This document shows positions 27,322-39,200 of a stretch of DNA of 64,000 nucleotides, one piece after another (position 1 is the stretch's first letter; every line of letters starts with the position of its first letter). The stretch is from positions 18,450,713 through 18,514,712 of the forward strand of contig NC_092574.1 of NCBI RefSeq assembly GCF_037975245.1, in the 5' to 3' direction. Both the position numbers and the translations under genes were made by a program. Under the pieces are notes generated by a model. That model saw only the letters and a program-made list of their open reading frames with translations, was not told the origin of the DNA and searched no databases. Source of the DNA: Apostichopus japonicus. Lineage: Eukaryota > Echinodermata > Holothuroidea > Aspidochirotida > Stichopodidae.

Positions 27322-27512
27322 AGTCCATAAGTGACAAATAATAATTATTAAAAAAAAATCAAAACTTTCACAATTCTGGCACATGCAGTCCATAAGAGAT
27401 AGATAGTGATTATTAAAAAAATAAAAACTTTCACAATTCTGGCACATGCAGTCCATAAGAGAAAAATAATGATTATTAAAAAAATAAAAACTTTCACAAT
27501 TCTGGCACATGC
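27322..27512. repeat. Tandem repeat, three units of 63-65 bp
   Basis: Units start at 27322, 27387 and 27450 with agtccataag and end with ttctggcacatgc. The A-rich centre varies slightly. The protein repeat read in both directions is a consequence of the DNA repeat, not evidence of a gene. Confidence 0.9.
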
Positions 27513-27940
27513 TTCTGCCAATGCTGAGCATCGCCGTTGCCTCTATACCCTATATTACCCCCCCCCCCCCCAACCTTCAATTCCCATCTACAATTATCAT
27601 GTGATATTTGTAGGGTCACTTTGCAAAGGCAATAACAACTTATGTGAGGTATACGCAGCTACTAACGTGTTTCCTTGGTAAAAAAAAACACCACATGAAA
27701 CCCCAAATGAAACAGGGCTCTATCTTCTTGGTCTTTCAACCGACTAGCTACCATGTAGATAACCTCTTTCTTTGGTGGAATATATTTAACTTCACCTTTC
27801 ATAATCTTGCTACTATAGACGATATTTCTTAGCCTCTTAGTGCGATTTTACACTTAGTTTTCATGTCGAAAGCAGTTCGGTGGATGAGTATCTTTCTACG
27901 GAAGTTTTGAGAGATCATTTGAAAATACCAATGTTGTTAC

Positions 27941-28014
27941 CTGGATGAGGTATCCGTCCCGTTCTGTTCGTTCCAGCAGACCATCAATTCGGCTGGCCAC
28001 CTCCTCACATATCC
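27941..28014 (-). CDS. Probable internal exon, protein not recognised
   Basis: Minus-strand segment ending in CAG at a gtaaca donor, phase 0. The last 24 codons are open and acidic-basic helical: ICEEVASRIDGLLERTERDG, then YLIQ. GC content is well above that of the flanks. The 5' boundary is uncertain. The strongest acceptor (aatattcag, about 16 bases further upstream) has stops in all three frames, so one of the AGs at 28015-28026 would have to be used. Whether it belongs with the left-hand minus-strand exons is unknown. Confidence 0.42.
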
Positions 28015-30874
28015 CTATTTCTCTTCATGTAGCTGAATATTGAACGAAAAGACAATTCGATGTAAATTTAATTGCATCGATTCATTTCGCATCGATGGAG
28101 GTGTGTACTCTTCCCTCTCCACCCCCCCCCCCCCCATCATCATCATATGCCCTTCCTTATAACTCTCCCACTCCCTAAACTTCTCCATATGGTTACTTCA
28201 AATAGGGGCAACAATTGTAAGTTTAAGCTTTGAAACCTATAAAACAACTATGCACAAGGTTCCACAAGCACACACCATATCATCATCCATAGCCACATAT
28301 AAATTACACTGGGAGAAACGGAGGGGCGGGGTGGCCTACACTGCTGTGAAAAATCTAAAATGTTCCCTCTTTCTATAAACTGAAAGTTGCCCTTCCGTTT
28401 AATGAAGTATACCTGCAAGTTTTTATCAAGTTCGTAATAATAAAAGTGCTCTTTCTCGTAAATATGTCTTCTCTCTGTTCCCTTACACATATAGACAAAG
28501 TTACAAGCAACCATGAGTTGAAAGCGTGTCATGATTTCAAACACGTCATGCTTTGGGGTTGGACCATTCTGAATGCGCTTCAAAATCCACATTTCTTTTT
28601 ACCCACATGTAAATGCATGTGTTTCACCAGGAGTTGTTGTACATGCACACGATAGATATAGGCTGGTTTATTCTGTAATTAATATCACGTGTTAATAAAC
28701 GACGGCTTAAAATCAATCCTGCATGTATCAAATGTATCAGTCACAATATTGATCGTGGATCTAATTACTGAGATGTTGAAAAAAAAATGTTCAAAAGAGA
28801 TAACAACAGTTATTTTTATCCAGTTAAATCTTCTCTGTTATATGTATGTATATATTTTGTTAACGTAATTCATATGAGGAGTTTTACAACATACGGGATA
28901 AAAGTGAGGAAATGTTATATATTGCCAATCAGTATTCATTGCAGGTAATAACCAATAACGCTCAATTTGAAACTAAGCGTGGGTTAGATCCTTCATGGAT
29001 TCTCTTGTTAGCTTCTTAGGACCGTTACATGATATCATGTTCACTAGTGACGCAAGTAGTGACGTCACGACATGTTTGGAATTTGTTACACCTGATCAAA
29101 GACTTAAGATATATTATTCTCTGCGGTTCAAAATGTAATATTTTAATCAGTTATAATCCAGTCTTAAGAAGTCAAGCATTTTTATAAGATTGTTAGTGGT
29201 GAATTATATCAGTATTGACAGGGACGAGCATTTTGATAAATACAAGAGAGAGCGAGAGAGGGAGAATGAAATAATTCACGAACTGAGTGACGTCACTTAA
29301 TAAATAAATAAAGTACCGAGATTAAAATGTAAACAAGTTGACCTAAAGTGGAAAACACTTTGCTATGACTCTCTTACTTTGAAAATAAAATTTAACAAAC
29401 GAAAACTTTTGTAGAAATAAAGATTAATTTTGTACCAAAAGCGAAAAGAGGTAGGCTATACAAGACAAGGAAATATTTGGACTAGAATTATTTGATCGTA
29501 GAGAATACTTTCTTCTTTAAAGAATTTTTTTTCAAGTACACCGGTGAATATCGATACAGATGATTCTTTGCGTAAACCGGACATCAAGAATACAAAATCG
29601 GAATCCATTTCTCCTGACCGTTTAGAACCCATTGACGAATAAGTCACATTATAATCCGGACTCCTTTCAAGCAGCTTCTATAGAAGCAGACGATAGTAGG
29701 AATGACGTAATCAGTAATCACTAATCAGGACAAGCTGTGTTCCTGTCTTGTTGTTCGCGGCAAGCAAAATATCAACGCGATAAGATCAAAGGTTTCACTC
29801 TAAGTAGCTCTGTGCAATTTAGAGAGTAAGCCTAACACTGTCAGAGATGATAAGAAGCTATAACGTAACTTTATCATTAAAAACAAACGCATGCACACAT
29901 CCTTGAATTTTTTTTTATCGGGACTCAACCTTGATTTCCAGCATATATCGATAATATAGGCAGGACTCAGAGCAGAAGAAGGTGGGAGGGGTGGGGGAAG
30001 GGGGGTTCAGGTGGGGTGGGGATACAGCCCGGCATGAGTGCAAAGATTCTACCACAAGAGCGAGTTCGTGTTCACATGTCTGTTGCACTTCCAAAGTGAG
30101 GCTGCTAGTATGATTACAAATCTATAAGCTGCTAGACTTCGAGTACCACTAGGGACCCACTGAAAGTGTTCATGGTGTACATATACATACTATTGTCGGC
30201 CAAACATTATACCGCACATCTTGTTTCGCTTTCATGAAGACAGATTGTTCATTCATAGTTTTGTTACAAAATTTCTCGGATCTGATTGACCCATTGTCTT
30301 CAGCTGACCGTATATTAACCTATGGATAATGAACGGTAAACTCACCGGCGGATTAGTATTATAAGTTGCAACAAAAAACAAAAATAAGAAGTGTCTCGGC
30401 AAGCTTAATCCCTATCACGGCCAGCTGCCAAAGCTATATAAGTACAAGCCAAAACAAACGAATCACAGAACGAATCTGTGAAACGATTCGCATCAAGTAC
30501 TGTAATGACAACTAACTACCCCTCTGTGTTAACACTCCTTGATCAAATGATTCCAGAATTTCCGAGAAAGCTAGCTTTCAGCCTGAAATTTAACTAACCG
30601 TCTGGTGCGAACAATAACGATAACCTCATATAACAATGCTGGCATTAGTGTTATATAAATAAAATGGCGTTTCAGCGGCCATCGACGATAAAAACAAAAC
30701 ATAACGTATAGTGGTATATCCAGAAGTTATTGTAGGCTTCGAAGAAACAAAAGGAGCAATGTTAAATTGTCCTGAGAGCAGCGATCTAAGGAATCGAACC
30801 AACGAAAGACAGTAAAACACCATGCACAGTTGACTAGCCCATGCAAGTCAGAACACCGTGGATATATTAACACG
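28015..30874. other. Non-coding stretch
   Basis: C13 run near 28121-28134 and an isolated CRE-like gacgtcac at about 29060. Frames at 28248-28655 have no domain and lack splice support. Confidence 0.5.
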
Positions 30875-31327
30875 TATGTAACCAGGACGGGGGCGTCAAT
30901 CCGTAGTTACAGCTAGGGGGAAGGGGGCAGAATTTATACATACAGACATACTTACATACATACGCACATCCGCATATACATACTCACACACATATATATA
31001 AACATATAATATATGCGTTAATTTTGGCTCACCCATGTAATCTGTTACAGAAAGATGCTGGCATTAAATTAACTTAATTGCTTTCTACACAGTCACAATG
31101 TTTTTTCTATATTCCACCTAATTAATCAATTATCACCCAAGCTTGAAAAAAACATCCAAGGTCACCCCAAAACACAACACTAAAAATGTGTTTACAGATA
31201 ATGCCATAATAACTTAGTGTTGGGAATTATTACGAAAGACAGATATCGATGGAGGCTTTTGTAATGTTTACAAAAGCATACCCGTCTTTTTCGATATCAA
31301 GGCTTTAGGAATCACAGATTAATTCAA

Positions 31328-31425
31328 GCTGGTTAGCATCATATCTGATCTCTATAGAGTAAGGCAAAATATGTCACCAAACAAAACAAGTATTGTTCGA
31401 TACAGGTGGCAAATGCCTACAAACG
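31328..31425. repeat. Dispersed repeat copy 1
   Basis: Shares ggttagcatcat, agagtaaggcaaa, tgtcac and gttcgataca in the same order and spacing with 43117-43206. Lies inside the 2.4-kb element, which suggests either a nested repeat or that the second locus derives from the same family. Confidence 0.6.
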
Positions 31426-32264
31426 TGTGTCCCAGGGACTCATCTACTCGAAAAAAAGTTACTGGGGTGGGGATATTGTCCCAAATATTTTTTAAAGCAA
31501 TTATTTTTCAAATTCTAAAGTGTAAAGTTGGTGAATTTTGACAACTTTTGTCTTGGCATCCGTGCTCTGATTAGCAAATTAAAGAAGGAATGTAAAATTC
31601 TACTTTTTTAACGTATGAAGCGATGCAGAAAATATAATCTGATTTTATTTTGCCATGTGGGCCTATTAGGAATCATTTTTTTTAAACAAGTGGAATTGGT
31701 ATTATACTTTTTTTCTTGCTGCGTTTCTGGCTCATGTTATTTGCGGGATCCTTAGGTTCTTATCCATCGACTTGAAAAAAAAAAACCTCATACATTTATT
31801 TTCATGATTCCGCAAAGCAAAACGCATTCAGCCGCTAAAAACTGGAAAAACTATAACCAAAATATACACGAATATAAGATAGGGCACCGTCGACAGAAAA
31901 CAAAATCCGTGTTTTCCGTTCCATGTAGGGAATCTGCATTTTACCATGATTTTCCCAAAACACATGCATAACCTGTAAACAGACTTGTGAATATAATTAA
32001 ATTCTACTAATCACCCAAGTATGATCAATATTATTTTGTTAAAATGAGTGGTAAAAATCCACGATCAAGTATCATGCAAACCCCAATACTACCCAGCTTT
32101 GATTTGAACAATGTCGTTCATTGCTAAGTGAAGTAAGCGTTTCATGAATACTCTATTTAACAAATTTTCTGATGATTTGATTGGCTGATAGTCAGCTGCA
32201 AACATTCTGAGATCTATCAGTACTCAGATAACACAGACATCGTCCGACAAACATTTGCTGTGTA

Positions 32265-32323
32265 AAAGCAGCTATCACTTGTGCTCTGACGCGTTCGCGA
32301 TGCGCACAAGTGATAGCTGCTTT
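32265..32323. repeat. Perfect 20-bp inverted repeat with 19-base loop
   Basis: Arms at 32265-32284 (aaagcagctatcacttgtgc) and 32304-32323 are exact complements around a GC-rich loop. Flanking sequences (gtccgac upstream, cggacatctg downstream) pair further but imperfectly. Could be a nested palindromic element or an RNA hairpin. Confidence 0.85.
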
Positions 32324-33277
32324 CGGACATCTGTACGTAGACTGTCAGCTTTCAAACCCGACAGGTACCAGCAAAATCAAACCTGCCGCACCGTTTGGTT
32401 AAAACCGGATGGCGAAAATCCTGTCTGCCTTTTAATTATTATTATTTTTCTACATTAGTCCTATGAACGTTTTTATTTAAACAGAGTTTATGTTTACCTT
32501 CCAGTTTGTTAACTTAATTTTTGGGCAGACTAAGTCCACCTCCGCCCCCCCCCCCCCCCCTCTAAATTCATGCCGGGTAACACAGTATTTCGTGACTTTG
32601 ATGTTGTATCACGTTTATCAATCACCGATTACACTGGTTGCCGCGGACGTGACAATGGAGGCTGGTTAGTGATTCAGGCCTAATTAACAATAGCTATCTA
32701 GACGGTCCGGGCCGGGCGATCCCAAGCGCACCTTATTGGGCAATCACCATGGCACCCTGTTTGCAAGCAGGCTCACTGCGCGTACTAAATCTAAGTTCTA
32801 CCATGGAGGTAAAAACAGATGGTTCTACCCACCCAAATAAGCCTTAAAATAAAAAATAGAAAGTTTCAAACTTACCATTTTCTGTCACCACTCCCACAGC
32901 TATACAACAGAATGCTTACGAACGTGTTGTAGGCCTATCACTCAGACACTGTGCATGCATATTGTGTGTGTTACATGGAACGCGTATCGCGTGCTTGTGG
33001 TATAGCCAAATGAGCCATTTTGGACAGAGCATATGGTACAAATCCATCATTCATGTACAGATATCACAAAATTCCTGTCGACTGATTGAAATCGCGATCT
33101 TTAAGAATTTTACATTAGGAGGAATATAAGAGTTGTAACAAATTATGACCCAGTATACGTTAGTGGTTTAAAAATGTGAACAAGTAGGGGGACATTTGAT
33201 ATTGTGTCTCCCTATCTCAATCAGTGGGGGACATCCCCCTGCCCCCCCCCCCCAGGATTGACGCCCATGTATGTAAC

Positions 33278-36200
33278 GTCTAAGCGATGGGCCTGGGTAT
33301 GCCGTTACTGATCGGGAATTCAGCATCAATTTTAATCAAGATATGCACGTTTCAAGGAACAGTAGAGGTCATTTTCTAAAAGAGAATTGTTTCGTTTCCT
33401 GGTTCACACATATTTCCGTCCGATCAAATGTTAAAGCCATTGTACAAGAAAAAGTCAACGTTTGTTTGAGAACCTTAGTAACTATAGCTTAGTCCCACTA
33501 ATTGATCCCGTAATACAACAATTACCGTTATGTCAATTCACTTTATCGCGCGCTGAACACCTGGTTCGTGTTGCTATGCCCACTGGACGCCGCAAGAGCA
33601 CTATGCCCTTGCGTCAGATCGTTATGCTGTGTTCTTCAATGTATAGCCTAATTATTTTCATTGTTGTTATTTTATTGGCGCATTTACATCGTTTTAATAA
33701 TTTAAACTATAGTAAAAATAAAGAAATATAGGGTATACCCTTCCGAGACAATAATTGTTGGCTATTTTTCTTTTAAAAGGTTTTATTAAATTGTAATATT
33801 CTGAGATGAAAATTAATGTTATCATTCAATGCTTTGTATGAGATGCACTCGGCCTACGGCTTCGTGCATCGTTTGAGCAATACCCTCCCCCCCCCCACCC
33901 CCATCCCGTTCTTGCATTATCTCATGCGAGAAACGGACGGTAGACCGTTGATAAGCCCTAATTTATTTACTTCAGTCTCTGTCGATCGACTGCATGGCTA
34001 TTTAAAATTTTAATATATAAGGCTGATCCTGTCACGAGTTATTAACATCGGTTTTGACCCGATTTGGTTGTTAAAAAGGAGCATTAAACTTCACTGCCGT
34101 TTTCTATGGGAGGCGAAGAGGAAAAAAAAAACTGCGGACAATGGATTGTCCCATGTATTATTTTGGAGTCATTTCTTTCGCTATTGCTCCAAATAAATTT
34201 GACCAATAAAACATAATAAAGAATGCTTTAGGTTTTATCCATCTGACTACTTTGGTCGTATAAAAGGATATTACTTTTCACTTCTATTCTCTCTGTCTCT
34301 TCGCCTTTTTGTCTTCATATGGTGACTTAAAATAACTGATCCTTATCTGCATTGTTTACCAAAGTACTCCGTGAACGTGTCGTGTTTGTTTTAGATAATT
34401 TAAAGCAAAAAAAAGAAGCTAAAAATGGGTCGAGTCCAACATAATTTACATCTCCCCCCCCCCAAATAAAAATACAGAAAAATTGAAACAAAATGGTCAG
34501 GTTTTTTTTTTTGATCCATATGCTCATGGAAGTTAGACCAATTAATATCAAGTGTACTTGGGTAGCTTGCTCTTTCTAATACGGAGACTTTGAGACGCCA
34601 TCAAAGTGTGAACTGCTATAGTCATACTCGAACACGGTGTAGAATGAGACAATACAGCATATGTATAAATATGATATATACTGTTGAAATGTATATGGTT
34701 ACTCTTCACCCACATTATAGTTTCATTTATCTGCTCCAGTCGCTATCTTCGAACCCATCCATTGAAACATTCAATCAATCTTCCTCCTTAATGACTGAAG
34801 GCAGCGAATTTTACGGTACTACTTGTCTATATAAAAGAAGGAGGCACTATGCAGGTGTATATGCGTTCATCTTTCTGACCTGTTTAATTCCCTTTGCTTA
34901 TATCAAGCTGCATGATACCGTATAAAGGGTGCTATGTAGCTGTGGTTATAGTTTGCGTTGTTGTTGTGTTGGAAGGAAATTGAAACAAAATAAAATTGCT
35001 ACAATTGCAAGTGTGTAATTGCATATAGCCGGATGAGCGGGATTGGATGAGAAGGGGATGACAGTGGAGGGGAGGTAAAGACGTAAGGGGTGGGGGGAGG
35101 TGTAGTGGGGTATTCGACTGTGTTGTACTTAAGCGTGATTCCTTCATAGAGGTTTCATCAAATGACAGCATGAAATAGAGGCCTTGGTCCCCCTCACCTC
35201 ACCATCATCTTCTTAGTGTCAACAAAATTTGGCAATATGTATGTTTTTTTGTATATACATATTTATACAAGAAAGGAACACTTGCAAAAGCATGGATACT
35301 CTGTATAAGCCAATGACTTAATTGAATCCCTTGCTCATGAACACATCTTGTGAAACCTACTAGTCATATTTTGCTCAACCGCCCTAAAATCTACTCGAAG
35401 AAACTAGCATCACCTCGACCTATTCTCTTAATTCTTGAGACGCAAATTAATTTAAGCAGCCCTTTCAACGTCATCCCGCCCTTCAATTGATTTGTAAAGC
35501 TTGCACTTAGATTTCCTGTGTCACCCGGCGATGCAGACTTCTCGACTTCGGAAACGAAGCCATTTCGACAAATTAATAGACGCTATCTCAATCGACAGTC
35601 CAATCTTAGTACGGTTTGATCTTCATTTTGAGAGACACAGAAGTTTAATTTTGGCAGAGTATACTTTATAAGAATAGAGAATAGAGATGCAGGGTAATAA
35701 ACAAAATGGAGGAGTACCTTCTTCTCGACGCTATAGGGACAAAGCAAAACAAAAAAATAACCCATTCCATAGATCTTATCGGCGAGATATATTTGAACAT
35801 TTCATCTCCACCAATCACGAAGGACCAAACAATGGTGACACTGATACGTCATAATATATTCTCACACTCTTCGCTTTAACTGTTCACTATTCCTGAATTA
35901 TTGCATATATAGCCTCTCAGAGTCTATGTAATAAAGTTTGGAAACTAAATACTTCAGAAAAGATGAGAATTAATTTCCAACAACCGAACCATTCCAGACA
36001 TCTTTTTCTATAGTGCTGAAAAAGAAAGGTTATCAACAAATATTTGCAAAATTAATTACACAGAATGGGCTTTATTTGAAATGAATCATTCAATCTTTTT
36101 TTTCTGCGGTTTACTATAGGTACCAAACGAATTTAATGAGAGCAATACCGCGTGCAAACGGTTAAAGAAAAATGATAAAATAAAAAAAGGGGTGAAATTA

Positions 36201-39200
36201 TACGCGAAGAAGGCTCGGGAGTCAGAAAGGGTTAAACAAAATTGGTGGCGCAATGAGCGGAGAAAATAACGATTATTTGATAATTACTAATGTTGGTAAT
36301 ATTGAGTGACTGCATGGAATGCTGAGGGAAGGTTGAAAGCTGGGAAAATTAATCGCTTTTCTTTTTCTTAACATAAGAGTTCGTGTGATCTACTTTTCAT
36401 TTATAAATGTTGAGAACATTTCTCGTTTTTCTTTTCTTCTCTCAGTTTATGGTTTTGATTAATATGAGTGACTGTGATTGTGTTTAATTTAGAGTCATCT
36501 TATTTTATTGGAGAAGTGCAGCATCATGAAATTTGAGTCTGAAAATCTGACTTAATTAGGTCTAGTGCGTGATGAAAATCTAGTTGTATATAGTCAGGTA
36601 CAAAAATGGTCTGGCATACATAGCCTTAAACTATTAAAAAAATATTAAATAAAAGATGGGAAATCTAGAAAAGACAATTAGAATGTTAAATTTCGAAAGT
36701 AATCAGTTATTCCTTTGACCAAAAAGAAAGAAAGAAACATAATGTATGATTTATAGAGCAAATATTTAAACCCCTGTCTAGTGAAACTTACGAAACCCCT
36801 GATGACAGGATAATATATTTTTAACAACAAAATTTTCAATTCAATTCAATTGCTGTAAAGTTCAGGGAACGCATTTTCGTCCCCCCCCCCTAGCCCCTCC
36901 CTCCATCATCCCCACCGCCTACTTCGATCTCTTTTCCTCTCCTCAACGAGATTCGTCCTGCAGAAAAATAGATTCAGAATGAGTTGGAAGAATTTTTGAT
37001 GATTAATTTACAATCTAGCAGGTTCATTCTCAACCATATTTGACAATGATAAAACGAAGGTTAAAATATACACCCTACCCCGAACTCCATTAAAACGGGA
37101 GTGTCCTGCGTGAGTCAATGAATTTGCGTGAAAATTACTCAAAACAAAATCACACATCATATCCTTTTGCTACAAATATATTCAGCAGGTGGCTTCTTGG
37201 ACGGAACTGTTGTTTCTCTAAATACAGCTCAGATTTTCCCAGGATCTAAATTGCCTGGGTTGGAGCCAGTGCTGACATTATCTCAATGGATATTACTACC
37301 ATTACCGGACACATTGCGACATAATTTCCCCCTACATTTTTTACCTTATTGATTATTTTCAAGGGAAGTATAGATGCCGGAAGCTATGTCCATTTCGTAC
37401 CTAATACAGACCTAACACAGTCAATGGCACAAATCCGCAAGCAGGATTTCCGAAATTGCCATCAAAATGTCTTCATATCTTCTTTTGATGGTTTCTCCCA
37501 ACGATGCTTTATTTTCCATGAATACTTTGTAGCCTTAAGGATGAAATAGCCACAACAAAGGAGGAGATCGCTAAATCCGCTGGATTTTGCACGCTCTTTT
37601 GTCTTTCCTTAAAGCTCCCAGAGTGGACACAGTGTACTATCTAAATGATATATATATATATATATATATATCAAAATATAATATTAAAAAAAGACTGCCG
37701 GGTAAAGTAATAATTTTTGAAAGAAAAAAAATCATATTTGAAATAAAAATGATAAACGACCCATCAAAGAAACATTCCATGCCGCAAAACGGATTCCAAA
37801 AAGATTCACCAGTTCAATTTTTTTTCATCTTTCTTGTTACCGATTCGCAAATAATATATATTATCTCTCATCAACATGATCCCATAATTAAAGAATAATC
37901 GATGAAATCTATTCGATCATGAACTTTAATCGCCCACATACTTTCTTATTAGTATTAGCTAAATTTATAAATGATTAAAATCTTCTGTTTTTCACAAATA
38001 TGACCTTTTCATGAGTCATTATTCAAGGTATAAACCACTTGTATAGCGTTTTGTGATTCTCGCTAATTTTAAACTAAAAGACCCTTTTAAGATGATATTT
38101 TACTTCTAATTTCACTTACTTTTCCTAATTAATATTGTTTCTATAGTTATTGAGCAATTAAGGATTACATTCGTCTTCCAGACACTCTAAAGACTTAGAG
38201 TATCAAAGGCAAATCGTCCAAAAAAAATTGTCTGTATTTTATTAGCTTTACATTTTATGAAAATCGTTCATTTTGAGCTATAAGTTACTAGATTAGAGTA
38301 AAATAAAAAATAGAAATAGTTTTTTTTTGGTTCTTTATTTGTTTTTTGTTGTTTTTAAGGATAGCTTGCTGGATTCAATATTCTCACTACCAAATCTTTA
38401 CTTTATTATATAAGAAAAAATGTTTTTATCTATGTGTAATTTGTATAAACATACATGCGAGAGAGGAACATAAGTTGTATAGACTAAATAAAGTTGACCG
38501 CTTTAAAATACCATCATAACTTTGACATCACTGTAGATGTTTCTGTAGCCAAGACGAATTATACGATTTGATTAAAACACTAAAAAATATGGAAACGCAA
38601 ACGCCCCAGGACAGAAAAATACCTCCGACACATTACGATTAGCTGGTGTAATTAAATCCATCGCCCCTCTCACGAAATTTGTGAGAAGCATTCACATCTG
38701 TAAGCATACACTATGTCACAACAATTCCATCGTGGGATGAAACGATCGACGCATAAGGAACTAGTTTGAAACTTCCCAGTTTTTATTAAAATGTCAAAAT
38801 CATGGCTCGCTATCCCCTCGAGGCCTTCTGCCTTTGATAGCAGTCATTTATTTCTCTGTCCTTTTTTTTAACCTCTTCTTTTAGGCAGTCATAAGTCCCA
38901 CAAGTTCTCGAGTTTCATCAATATTTGGGATATGGTATCGGCTTCTCATCCATAAAGGTCCTCATAATAGCCGAGTTGATGAAATGTCAAACTGAGTATC
39001 CATGCGGATTCAACAGCGAATAAATTAATCGACCATTCGCCGATAGTCTGATATAACACTAGGCTGGTGTATCCTATCGTGACAAACAGTTCTACCGGAG
39101 GCTCTGACGGTAAGGTATAAATCACGAATGTATATAGTATAAACCACGCGATATACAAAGGCTATATATATACATATAAATATAAAGAAGAAAAGAAACT

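Larger units (their letters stand above)
30883..33269. mobile_element. hAT-like element of 2387 bp with perfect 8-bp TSD
   Basis: Identical octamers TATGTAAC lie at 30875-30882 and 33270-33277. The left end is CAGGACGGGGGCGTCAATCC; the complement of the right end is CATGGGCGTCAATCC followed by a G tract. The shared block is GGGCGTCAATCC. No transposase-length frame exists inside, so it is non-autonomous or heavily decayed, perhaps with nested insertions. It contains a perfect 20-bp hairpin (32265-32323) and a dispersed repeat (31328-31425) also found at 43117-43206. The TIRs are imperfect, so the superfamily rests mainly on TSD length and CA-G terminus. Confidence 0.65.

Noticed and set aside
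27247-27681. Frames on both strands with repeated peptides (CMCQNCESF type)
   Set aside because: Translation of the 63-65 bp tandem repeat, open in both directions because of A/T-rich composition.
33841-33870. Hairpin gatgcac...gtgcatc as an RNA gene or terminator
   Set aside because: Only seven paired bases with an imperfect centre; too little to separate from chance.
38946-39103. Minus-strand terminal-exon-like frame with hydrophobic residues (PPVELFVTIGYTSLVLYQTI...)
   Set aside because: Moderately coding-like with a possible cgtcag acceptor, but no partner exon, no recognised family, and a competing plus-strand gtaagg donor overlaps it.
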